From NCBI GenBank assembly GCA_001797935.1, contig MGQT01000017.1, positions 1 to 12,047 on the forward strand: a DNA stretch of 12,047 nt, in the 5' to 3' direction. This DNA comes from Deltaproteobacteria bacterium RBG_16_54_18 (lineage in GTDB: Bacteria > Desulfobacterota > B13-G15 > RBG-16-54-18). The notes under the pieces are model-generated. The model ran no database searches. It had not been told where the DNA came from and saw only the letters and a program-made list of their open reading frames with translations. The translations under genes were made by a program, and so were the position numbers. This document shows positions 5,896 to 12,047 of the stretch, piece by piece (position 1 is the first letter of the stretch; each line of letters begins with the position of its first letter).

Positions 5896-7370
5896 CTTTC
5901 CCCCCTTCCCTCCTCCGCCAGCCGGCGTAAGATATCCCAGAAGGCCCCCCGATAGCCCCTCTTGATGGCCTCTATGAGGACACTGTTATCGTTGTAATTA
6001 TAGTTGGTCTCAACCTCCTCCCCGCCCCCAAAAAAGAACCGCTCATCTCCCGCAACCAGCGAGGCGATTCGAAGGGACAAGTCCTCTCCCACCGCGCCCG
6101 CGAGATAAAATACCGGGGCAAAAAAATCAGGTTGTAGGGCGCCTTGCACCATGGCCCTACCCTCACGCATATCCGCCAGCGCCATCTCGGCCAAGGGCGT
6201 CCCCGGGTAGATCCTGACCCCTGCCGATATCCCCACCCGCGAGGGGTTTATCTCTTTCATACCGGAGATTACCGCGGCTAGGCTTTCATGTGTCTCTCCG
6301 GGGCCACCCAAGAGCAGGTCATACATAAAAGGAATACCCAATCTATGGCAGATGGCGGCAGTCTCCCGGATAGCGGCAACGGTAAACGGCCTTCCCAGGA
6401 TATTGAGAATCCGATCATCCACGTGATCAACCCCGAAGTTGATCCCGCGGCACCCTGCCTTTACCATCAAAAGCGCCAGCTCTTCGGTAAAGGGCGCGGG
6501 CGCGAGATAGGCATACCACGAAACCCGCTCCCCCAACCCGCGCCTCGTGATCTCCTGACAGACCGCGACGGCGTGCTCATACGGGAGGTTGAACTCACTG
6601 TCGCACAGGTGCAGACAATCCACCCCCTGCGCCACAAGGGACTCAATCTCATCGGCGACCACGGCAGGCGGCCGCAGGCGATACGCGCGCCCCTTGGCCA
6701 GGGGATCGGCGCAGTAGATGCACCGTTGGGCACACCCGCGTTTCGTCTCGATGCTCCCCATCCCCCCCTCGCGAAAATAGCGGGGGTTATCTACCGTCTC
6801 CCGCAGCGGCAGGGGAAGATTCAATACTGCAGGGAGCGCAGGGGAATTACGGTGATATTCCCCCTCTTTGTGATAGATCAGCCCGGGGATCGCATGCAGA
6901 TCCTCCCCTGCCATTATCCCCTGTACCAAGGCAGGGAAGGCGAGCTCGCCGTCACCCCAGATACCCAGTTCGATCCCGAGGTAAGACAAGATAGGCTCCG
7001 GCATCACCGAAAAACCCACCCCTCCGAGCACGAGAGGGCGTCGTGTCTTTTTCTTGATATAGTCGACGATCTCCTTGATCCGCGGCATGATGAACGCCTG
7101 GCTGAGATAATAGCAATCGTCCGTGTTGCGTATGGTGATGCCGACGGCCACCGGGTCATGCCTTGCAAAATAGGCATCGAGTTCTTTTTTAAAACCGGAG
7201 GTGACCCTTTGGTCAGAGGTCGCGAAACAGAGGTCGACCAGGTCTGTCTGAAAACCCGCCGCTTCCAAGGCGCCGGCAACGTAATCAAGGCCGATGGGGG
7301 TAACCGCAGGTTTCATCTCATTGGGATTGACGAGAAGGACCCTTTGATTGTCAGTTGACGAAGACGGCAT
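5877..7370 (-). CDS. B12-binding-domain radical SAM protein
   Basis: About 497 residues from ATG 7370 (AGGA about 8 nt upstream; TTG 7388 would add six). The N-terminal part (to about 160) looks like a cobalamin-binding Rossmann domain: VLLVNPNEMKPAVTPIGLDY, a conserved VGITIRNTDDC, and VLGGVGFSVMPE; the classical DxHxxG His motif is absent, as in many such proteins. The radical SAM core starts at GSIETKRGCAQRCIYC, with cluster cysteines 213, 217 and 220 (CX3CX2C), then DSEFN, and GGPGET downstream. Family members do methylations, ring rearrangements or other radical chemistry on unreactive carbons; the substrate is unknown. No biosynthetic partner genes flank it. It converges on the nucleotidyltransferase block. 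Confidence 0.88.
   Translation of the reverse strand: MPSSSTDNQRVLLVNPNEMKPAVTPIGLDYVAGALEAAGFQTDLVDLCFATSDQRVTSGFKKELDAYFARHDPVAVGITIRNTDDCYYLSQAFIMPRIKEIVDYIKKKTRRPLVLGGVGFSVMPEPILSYLGIELGIWGDGELAFPALVQGIMAGEDLHAIPGLIYHKEGEYHRNSPALPAVLNLPLPLRETVDNPRYFREGGMGSIETKRGCAQRCIYCADPLAKGRAYRLRPPAVVADEIESLVAQGVDCLHLCDSEFNLPYEHAVAVCQEITRRGLGERVSWYAYLAPAPFTEELALLMVKAGCRGINFGVDHVDDRILNILGRPFTVAAIRETAAICHRLGIPFMYDLLLGGPGETHESLAAVISGMKEINPSRVGISAGVRIYPGTPLAEMALADMREGRAMVQGALQPDFFAPVFYLAGAVGEDLSLRIASLVAGDERFFFGGGEEVETNYNYNDNSVLIEAIKRGYRGAFWDILRRLAEEGRGESQPDDR
7191..7219. repeat. 29-bp direct repeat, copy in the radical SAM gene
   Basis: Identical over 29 bp to 7638-7666 in the adenine deaminase gene, and in the same orientation on the plus strand. 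Because this gene is read from the minus strand, the copy encodes residues around TSDQRVTSGF, in a region where I would expect a shorter linker. Confidence 0.9.
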
Positions 7371-7410
7371 CTCTGTGTTCCTGTGCAAAGGACTATAGCA
7401 TCCGCTGTTA

Positions 7411-7447
7411 GAGGGTTCAATCCCGCAAAGCGGGAGGATTCAATCCC
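7411..7447. repeat. Pair of 14-bp direct repeats resembling tRNA T-arms
   Basis: GAGGGTTCAATCCC (7411-7424) and GAGGATTCAATCCC (7434-7447) differ by one base and start 23 bp apart. Each GG(G/A)TTCAATCCC looks like a tRNA T-arm, but no rest of a tRNA can be folded here. They could be paired operator sites or a remnant of a tRNA-derived attachment site. Confidence 0.55.
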
Positions 7448-7512
7448 ACACCACAATATATATTTTATGGAAGCGGGATGCCGCTGGCGGCAGGGGCCAA
7501 GGGTTTAATTTC

Positions 7513-7546
7513 CGTTGCAAAAAATCGAATTAAAGGCAACGATTTT
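7513..7546 (+). promoter_or_regulatory. Two mutually exclusive hairpins in the deaminase leader
   Basis: CGTTGC 7513-7518 can pair with GCAACG 7536-7541, and AAAATCG 7521-7527 can pair with CGATTTT 7540-7546. The 3' arms share bases 7540-7541, so the two hairpins cannot form fully together. Such an arrangement can switch, but both stems are short and the region is AT-rich. It does not match the purine riboswitch. Confidence 0.3.
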
Positions 7547-7578
7547 CCCCATTCCCCGAACAGAAGCAATAGGATATA

Positions 7579-9333
7579 GTGTGGCTTCCTGACGTGACTA
7601 TGGACATAAAAGATCGTATAGCATATGCCAAAGGTGAAAAACCGGAGGTGACCCTTTGGTCAGAGGCGGACCTCCTCTTAACAAACGCCCAACTTATCAA
7701 TGTCTTTTCCAAGGAGATCGAGACCCAGGCCGTCGCCATCGCCCACGGCAAGGTGGTGGGCCTCGGAGACTATCCCGCCCGCGCGACAATAGACCTGCAA
7801 GGCCGCTATCTCGCCCCCGGCCTTATTGACGCCCATGTGCATATCGAGAGCAGCATGGTGGGGGTAGGTGAATATGCCCGTGCCGTGCTCCCGCGCGGCG
7901 TGACCACGGTCGTGACCGACTTTCACGAGATCGTCAATGTCATGGGTATCAAGGGGATTGAGCTCATGCGCCGAGGCATCGAATCAATCCCCTTAAACCT
8001 CTTCGTCATGCTCCCCTCGTGCGTGCCGGCCACGCATCTCGAAACCGCGGGGGCCGAGCTCCAGGCCGAAGACCTCAAAAACCTCATGCAGGAAGAATGG
8101 GTAAAGGGGCTCGGCGAGATGATGAACTTCCCCGGCGTGATCCATGGCGATCCAGAGGTCCTGAAAAAGATAGAGATGGCCCGGGGAAAACGGATTGACG
8201 GCCATGCCCCGGGCTTGAGCGGCAAGGAGCTGGCCGCCTATATCGCTGCCGGCATCTCCTCGGATCATGAGTGCACGACCAGGGCAGAGGCCGAAGAAAA
8301 GCTCAAGCAAGGTATGTACCTTATGATCAGGGAGGGATCAACTGCCAAGAACCTGGAGGAGTTGATCCAGATCGTCACACCGGCAAACGCCGGACGATGC
8401 ATGCTCGTCACCGATGATTGCCATCCTGCAGACTTGATCACCCAGGGGGGTGTTGATCATTGTGTGAGAAAGGCGATCCGACTCGGTCTCGACCCAATCA
8501 CCGCCATTCAGATGGCCACGCTTACCCCCGCCCAATATTTTCCCCTTCCCGGCATCGGGGCCATTGCCCCCGGGTATGACGCTGATCTGGTGGTGATAGA
8601 CGACCTCGACAATTTTAGGGTTAGCCAGGTTTTCAAACAAGGCCGCCTGATTGCCGAGAACGGGAAACTCATCTCCGGCGTCAAAGATCAGGGTACGGTT
8701 AAGCCCGAGAATACCTTTAACGTACCCGCGATCTCGGCTGAACAATTCCGTATAAAAGCGGAAACAAGCAGGGCAAAGGTCATCGAGGTAATTCCCCAAC
8801 AGATCATCACCAAGAAAGCCATCTATGAGATGAAGACACAGGATGGTTTAGCAACGGCAGACCTTGACCGGGACATCCTTAAGATCGCGGTGGTGGAGCG
8901 GCATAAGGGGACGGGGAACATCGGGCTCGGCTTTGTCAAGGGATTCGGCCTGCGGCAGGGCGCCATCGCTTCTTCTGTGGCCCATGACTCCCACAACATT
9001 GTCGTGGTGGGCACAGATGACGAGTCAATGGCCCAGGCAGTGCAGGGCATCGTTGCCATGCGCGGGGGATTGATCGCAACCAAGGGAGATAAGACCCTGG
9101 CCTCTCTCCCTTTGCCCATCGGGGGGCTGATGTCCGATCAAACCATCGAGGAAGTTCGGGATTCGCTCAACCGCCTGCACCGGACGGTCAAAGAGATGGG
9201 GGGTGAGCCGGCAGACCCCTTCATGGCCCTCTCCTTTTTGGCCCTGCCCGTGATCCCGGAGCTCAAGATCACCGATAAGGGGCTGGTGGATGTAACCAAA
9301 TTTAAGATCGTCCCTTTATTCGGGGATGCATAA
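7579..9333 (+). CDS. ade: Adenine deaminase
   Basis: Metal-dependent amidohydrolase (EC 3.5.4.2) converting adenine to hypoxanthine and ammonia in purine salvage. Motifs in order: PGLIDAHVHIESSM (metal-binding His-x-His, residues 86-88), FHEIVNVMGIKG, MNFPGVIHGDPE, DGHAPGLSG, SSDHECTTRAEAEEKL, VTDDCHPADL, MATLTPAQYF, APGYDADLVV, and the C-terminal HKGTGNIGLGFVKGFGL, VAHDSHNIVVVGTDD. All belong to the bacterial Ade family, and 584 residues is normal. GTG 7579 has AGGA 4 nt upstream, while ATG 7600 gives the family-like MDIKDRIAYAKG start but lacks a site; either may be right. Residues 21-29 correspond to a 29-bp segment shared with the radical SAM gene. Confidence 0.94.
   Translation: MWLPDVTMDIKDRIAYAKGEKPEVTLWSEADLLLTNAQLINVFSKEIETQAVAIAHGKVVGLGDYPARATIDLQGRYLAPGLIDAHVHIESSMVGVGEYARAVLPRGVTTVVTDFHEIVNVMGIKGIELMRRGIESIPLNLFVMLPSCVPATHLETAGAELQAEDLKNLMQEEWVKGLGEMMNFPGVIHGDPEVLKKIEMARGKRIDGHAPGLSGKELAAYIAAGISSDHECTTRAEAEEKLKQGMYLMIREGSTAKNLEELIQIVTPANAGRCMLVTDDCHPADLITQGGVDHCVRKAIRLGLDPITAIQMATLTPAQYFPLPGIGAIAPGYDADLVVIDDLDNFRVSQVFKQGRLIAENGKLISGVKDQGTVKPENTFNVPAISAEQFRIKAETSRAKVIEVIPQQIITKKAIYEMKTQDGLATADLDRDILKIAVVERHKGTGNIGLGFVKGFGLRQGAIASSVAHDSHNIVVVGTDDESMAQAVQGIVAMRGGLIATKGDKTLASLPLPIGGLMSDQTIEEVRDSLNRLHRTVKEMGGEPADPFMALSFLALPVIPELKITDKGLVDVTKFKIVPLFGDA
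7638..7666. repeat. 29-bp direct repeat, copy in the adenine deaminase gene
   Basis: Identical to 7191-7219, 447 bp upstream in the radical SAM gene. Here it encodes KPEVTLWSE between KGE and ADLLLTNA. Adenine deaminases as I recall them run almost directly from a KGEKP-like stretch to ADLL, so about seven residues look extra. Confidence 0.9.
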
Positions 9334-9372
9334 AATTATCCTTTTTTGTTCGGATATGCATAAAATTATCCT
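9319..9372. repeat. Tandem 30-bp duplication spanning the deaminase stop codon
   Basis: A 24-bp segment (9319-9342) recurs at 9349-9372 with only two or three differences, giving a period of 30 bp. The first copy holds the deaminase stop codon (TAA 9331-9333). The period is a multiple of three, so the second copy has a TAA in the same frame at 9361-9363. It looks like a recent local duplication that left the protein end unchanged. Confidence 0.8.
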
Positions 9373-9379
9373 ATTATCA

Positions 9380-9409
9380 TTGACAAAATAGCTCTTATAT
9401 CTATATACT
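9380..9409 (+). promoter_or_regulatory. Strong sigma70-type promoter for the leader ORF and PAS sensor
   Basis: A perfect TTGACA at 9380-9385 is followed after 18 bp by TATACT at 9404-9409. A perfect TATAAT at 9409-9414 lies too far (23 bp) to pair with the same -35. The region between the deaminase stop and the leader ORF is very AT-rich. Confidence 0.65.
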
Positions 9410-9433
9410 ATAATACAGTGTATAATAAATAGT

Positions 9434-9440
9434 AGGAGGA
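9434..9440 (+). promoter_or_regulatory. Strong ribosome binding site for the leader ORF
   Basis: AGGAGGA lies 8 nt before ATG 9449, ideal spacing, but only 1 nt before ATG 9442, which is too close. This selects the 58-codon leader frame. The PAS gene itself has no comparable site before ATG 9622. Confidence 0.7.
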
Positions 9441-9448
9441 AATGTCGT

Positions 9449-9625
9449 ATGCACTCATTATCCTCTTACCATATTCATAGATTTCCAATTATTCCGCCCT
9501 TGCGCGGACAAGCCAACTCCCCCCCCAGAGAGAGAAGTACCGTAAGTCCATCACGCACCATAACAATGTTGACGGCTCTCGGGGCTGGGCAATGCCCGCC
9601 ATCTTCGCGAAAGAATACCGTATGA
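9449..9625 (+). CDS. 58-residue leader ORF coupled to the PAS sensor gene
   Basis: I do not recognise the product. It is basic and rich in Pro, Ser and Arg, with no membrane segment or known domain, and it contains one Cys. Support for translation is positional: a strong promoter, an ideal AGGAGGA site 8 nt upstream, and a stop codon that overlaps the PAS gene start as ATGA (9622-9625), the classic arrangement for reinitiation. The composition is not protein-like, so it may act as a leader whose translation controls the downstream gene rather than as a functional protein. It could also be chance. Confidence 0.45.
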   Translation: MHSLSSYHIHRFPIIPPLRGQANSPPRERSTVSPSRTITMLTALGAGQCPPSSRKNTV

Positions 9626-12047
9626 AAGACAAAGATAAGACACCAGAACAACTCATCAAAGAATTGACCACCCTGCGGCGTCGCATTGCCGAGCTGGAGC
9701 AAGCGGGACACAAGCGCAACCAGTTCGAACAGGCCCTGCGCGAGGAACGCGATAAAGCACAACACTATTTGGATATCGCTGAGGTGATGATCGTCGCCTT
9801 GAACAAAAAAGGAGAGATCACCCTCATAAATAGAAAGGGTAATCAAATACTCGGATATAAAGAAGAGCAACTCCTCGGCAAGAATTGGTTCGAAAACTTC
9901 GTGCCTCTGTATGCTCGCAAGCAGGTAAAGAGTGTCTTTCGGAAGCTCATGTCAGGTGAGATAAACATGACGGAATTCCACGAAAATCCTGTCTTGACCA
10001 AATCCGGCAGTGAAAGAATCATCGCCTGGCACAATGCACTCTTAAAAGACAAACAAGGCAATATCATGGGCACCCTCAGCTCGGGTATGGATATCACCGA
10101 ACGCAAGCAGGCGGATGATGCCTTGCAAGCGAAAGAAGATCGTTATCGCGCGCTTGTGGAAAATTCATTGATGGGTATAGGTATTTCAAGCGGCAACGAG
10201 GTCATGTATGCCAACCCCACTTTGTTACGCATATTCGGTTACGAAGACCTAGAGAAATTTGTCAAGATTCCTCTGCTCGATCATGTTGCCCCAGCATCGC
10301 GCGACCTTATTACCAAACGGATGCAAAAGGTTGCCCAGGGAGAATCGATGCCGAGCGAGTTTGAGTACGATATCCTGCGCAAAGATGGGCAAACCAGGAC
10401 GTTGTTGGCAAGTATCTCACACTTCACCCTAGAAGGCAAAACGTACGCGCAAGCCACGTTTCAGGACATCACCGAGCAAAAAAAAGCGCGTGAGGCTCTA
10501 CGGGAGAGTGAAGCGACATTACGGGCACTGCTTAATGCACCGACTGATTCCGTCATACTGTTGGATCCCACGGGTATAATTCTTGACCTTAATTCTGTCA
10601 TAGAAGCTAGGCTTGGGAAAAGCAGGGATGAGTTGATCGGCACCATGATCGATGACTCCCTCCCTGACAATATTGCCAAGAAGTGGCGATTATTTATCTC
10701 ACAAATTTTTGAAACCGGCAGAGAGGTGCGGTTTGAGGATGAACGTGAAGGTAGGTGGTTCGATACGGTCGCACACCCTATTACCGATAAAAAAGGCACG
10801 ATCAACAAGATAGCAATCGTTGCTCGTGACATCACCGAGCGCAAGCGTCTTGAGGAACTAGTGGAAAAAGATCGGCAAGACCTGAAGCTGATTATCGATT
10901 CATCGCCCATCATAATCTTCTATAAAGACAGAGAAGGGAAATTTCTACGCGTCAATAAGCAATTTGCAGAAGCGCTGGAGGTTCCCAAAGAAGATTTCGT
11001 GGGGAAAACGGTCTTTGACTTGTATCCGCCTCAAATGGCACAAGGCATGGCAGATGATGACCAAGAGGTTTTCCAATCGCGACAGCCTAAGCTTAACATA
11101 ATAGAACAATATGAATCAGCCAGCGGCACAAGATGGGTACAGACGGATAAGATCCCGATCCTCGATGATGATGGCGTTCCTATCGGGATTATAGGTTTTG
11201 CACAGGATATCACGGAGCGTAAGCGTGCGGAGGAAGAACTGCGAGAAACCGAGGCTCGACTCCGGACGCTCTTCGAGGCAATTCCCGATAGCATTATCGT
11301 CCACGACGATGCGGGTACCATCCTGCATATCAATGAAATCGGTGCGCACCGGCTCGAATGGACGGCAAAAGACCTGGTAGGCAGGCATCTGCGTGAAATT
11401 GTAACTCCCGAAAATACGGCTTCAATAAGCAATCACGTCAAAGAAACGCATGAAGTAGGCTGGTCTACGTTTGAGACGACATTCGTTGCACGAAGCGGCT
11501 GGCAGCTTGCGGCCGAAGTGAATGAGCGACCGATCAAGTTTGGAAAACAGAAAGCGATTTTGAGCGTGGCGCGCGACATCAGCGAGCGCAAGCAGGCGGA
11601 ACAGGCTTTGCTAGAGAGCAGACAACGATATCAAACTATTGTGGATAATATAAACGATGCCTTGTACATATTCGATTTTCAGGGGAACATCATCGAGGTG
11701 AATGAAAATGCCTGCAAAATGCTCGGCTACGACAGGAATGAGCTCATCGGGGCGAATTTATCCAAGATAGACAGCAGAGAAAACGGCAAAAAAATTCCCG
11801 AACGAATAAAAATTGTATTGTCGCATAAGTCCCTTCTTTTTGAAGGTCACCATATACGAAAAGACGGGACCTCCGTACCAATCGAGGTCAGCGTCAAGGT
11901 GGTATCTTATGAAGGAAACGGTGTAATACAGGGTTTTGCACGCGATATCACCGAGCGCAAACTGGTCGAGAAGGCGTTGCGGGAAAGCGAAGAAAAGTTC
12001 AGGAATCTCGCCGCGCAGTCCCCTAATATGATCTTTATCAACGTGAA
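9622..12047 (+). CDS. Multi-PAS-domain sensor protein (partial, runs off the window)
   Basis: The frame is open for 808 codons to the window end. A short coiled coil (MKDKDKTPEQLIKELTTLRR, about 1-45) is followed by six complete PAS modules of about 120-126 residues, each ending in a PAC-type DITERK/DISERK motif at about residues 157, 283, 404, 530, 652 and 776. Typical entries are LRALLNAPTDSVILLD, LRTLFEAIPDSIIVHD and YQTIVDNINDALYIFD. A seventh module begins at FRNLAAQSPNMIFI. No membrane segment is seen, so it is probably cytoplasmic. Such proteins usually end in a histidine kinase or a GGDEF/EAL domain, which would lie past the window edge. Which ligands the PAS domains sense is unknown. 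ATG 9622 matches the usual start of this type, although its own ribosome binding site is poor. Confidence 0.93.
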   Translation, partial: MKDKDKTPEQLIKELTTLRRRIAELEQAGHKRNQFEQALREERDKAQHYLDIAEVMIVALNKKGEITLINRKGNQILGYKEEQLLGKNWFENFVPLYARKQVKSVFRKLMSGEINMTEFHENPVLTKSGSERIIAWHNALLKDKQGNIMGTLSSGMDITERKQADDALQAKEDRYRALVENSLMGIGISSGNEVMYANPTLLRIFGYEDLEKFVKIPLLDHVAPASRDLITKRMQKVAQGESMPSEFEYDILRKDGQTRTLLASISHFTLEGKTYAQATFQDITEQKKAREALRESEATLRALLNAPTDSVILLDPTGIILDLNSVIEARLGKSRDELIGTMIDDSLPDNIAKKWRLFISQIFETGREVRFEDEREGRWFDTVAHPITDKKGTINKIAIVARDITERKRLEELVEKDRQDLKLIIDSSPIIIFYKDREGKFLRVNKQFAEALEVPKEDFVGKTVFDLYPPQMAQGMADDDQEVFQSRQPKLNIIEQYESASGTRWVQTDKIPILDDDGVPIGIIGFAQDITERKRAEEELRETEARLRTLFEAIPDSIIVHDDAGTILHINEIGAHRLEWTAKDLVGRHLREIVTPENTASISNHVKETHEVGWSTFETTFVARSGWQLAAEVNERPIKFGKQKAILSVARDISERKQAEQALLESRQRYQTIVDNINDALYIFDFQGNIIEVNENACKMLGYDRNELIGANLSKIDSRENGKKIPERIKIVLSHKSLLFEGHHIRKDGTSVPIEVSVKVVSYEGNGVIQGFARDITERKLVEKALRESEEKFRNLAAQSPNMIFINV

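Larger units (their letters stand above)
7389..7578. promoter_or_regulatory. Divergent control region between the radical SAM and deaminase genes
   Basis: The two genes are transcribed away from each other, so this segment must carry both promoters. Visible elements: two near-identical 14-bp repeats at 7411-7424 and 7434-7447 (GAGGRTTCAATCCC) with a CCCGC-AAA-GCGGG hairpin between and overlapping them; a TGCCGC-TG-GCGGCA palindrome at 7479-7492; and two overlapping inverted repeats near 7513-7546. An AT-rich patch at 7455-7468 may hold a -10. I cannot assign exact promoter boxes. Confidence 0.5.

Noticed and set aside
6288..7358. 356-codon plus-strand open frame
   Set aside because: It is antisense to the radical SAM gene, which has an intact cluster motif; no recognisable domain in the plus-strand frame.
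7411..7447. Possible CRISPR repeats (GATTGAA cores on the minus strand)
   Set aside because: There are only two short copies 23 bp apart with no spacers of usual length and no cas genes in the window.
9475..9870. 131-codon minus-strand ORF near the leader and sensor start
   Set aside because: It is antisense to the clear coiled-coil and PAS reading frame, with no recognised domain and no ribosome binding site.
10461..11432. Minus-strand ORFs inside the PAS array
   Set aside because: They are Ser/Arg-rich antisense shadows of the continuous plus-strand PAS frame.

Overview
The window looks like a chromosome segment of a deltaproteobacterium (Desulfobacterota, perhaps Syntrophia-like). This is inferred from gene content and arrangement: a deoxynucleoside kinase ahead of panB-panC-panD, a DUF1844 protein, a divergent KptA-like protein, a B12-binding radical SAM protein and a very large multi-PAS sensor. 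No rRNA or tRNA gene, CRISPR array or transposase was found, so the taxonomic call is tentative.

Layout. 1-534 holds the possible tail of an upstream gene, a strong 15-bp-stem terminator, a T-rich non-coding stretch and a nested hairpin (414-489) just ahead of the kinase gene. 535-1179 is a deoxynucleoside kinase, followed by its own intrinsic terminator. 1305-3331 is a compact pantothenate operon, panB-panC-panD, with gaps of 9 and 2 nt. 3411-4545 is a second, tightly coupled pair with its own promoter: a four-cysteine protein of unknown function, then a KptA/Tpt1-like protein whose conserved active-site positions are altered. 4631-5017 is a DUF1844 gene.

5018-5895 is AT-richer and looks accessory. 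A small gene overlaps a MNT-type nucleotidyltransferase gene, and a second, homologous small gene overlaps the other end, giving a sandwich of two related small proteins around one nucleotidyltransferase. Convergent to this is a cobalamin-binding radical SAM gene (7370-5877, minus). It is divided from the divergent adenine deaminase gene (plus, to 9333) by a repeat-rich control region. The radical SAM and deaminase genes share an identical 29-bp segment, although they are unrelated and on opposite strands. In the deaminase it coincides with what looks like extra residues near the N-terminus.

The end of the deaminase gene lies in a 30-bp tandem duplication. After it come a strong sigma70-type promoter, an ideal ribosome binding site and a 58-codon leader ORF. 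The leader ends in an ATGA overlap with the start of a huge PAS-repeat sensor gene, which runs off the window after six complete PAS modules.

Functional themes are CoA precursor synthesis (PanB and PanC make pantothenate; PanD supplies beta-alanine) and purine or deoxynucleoside salvage (dNK, Ade). There are also a putative toxin-antitoxin-like module, an orphan radical SAM enzyme and a multi-input signal sensor. The strongest candidates for something undescribed are the flanked nucleotidyltransferase module, the altered KptA-like protein with its cysteine-motif partner, the 29-bp shared segment and the leader-coupled PAS sensor.
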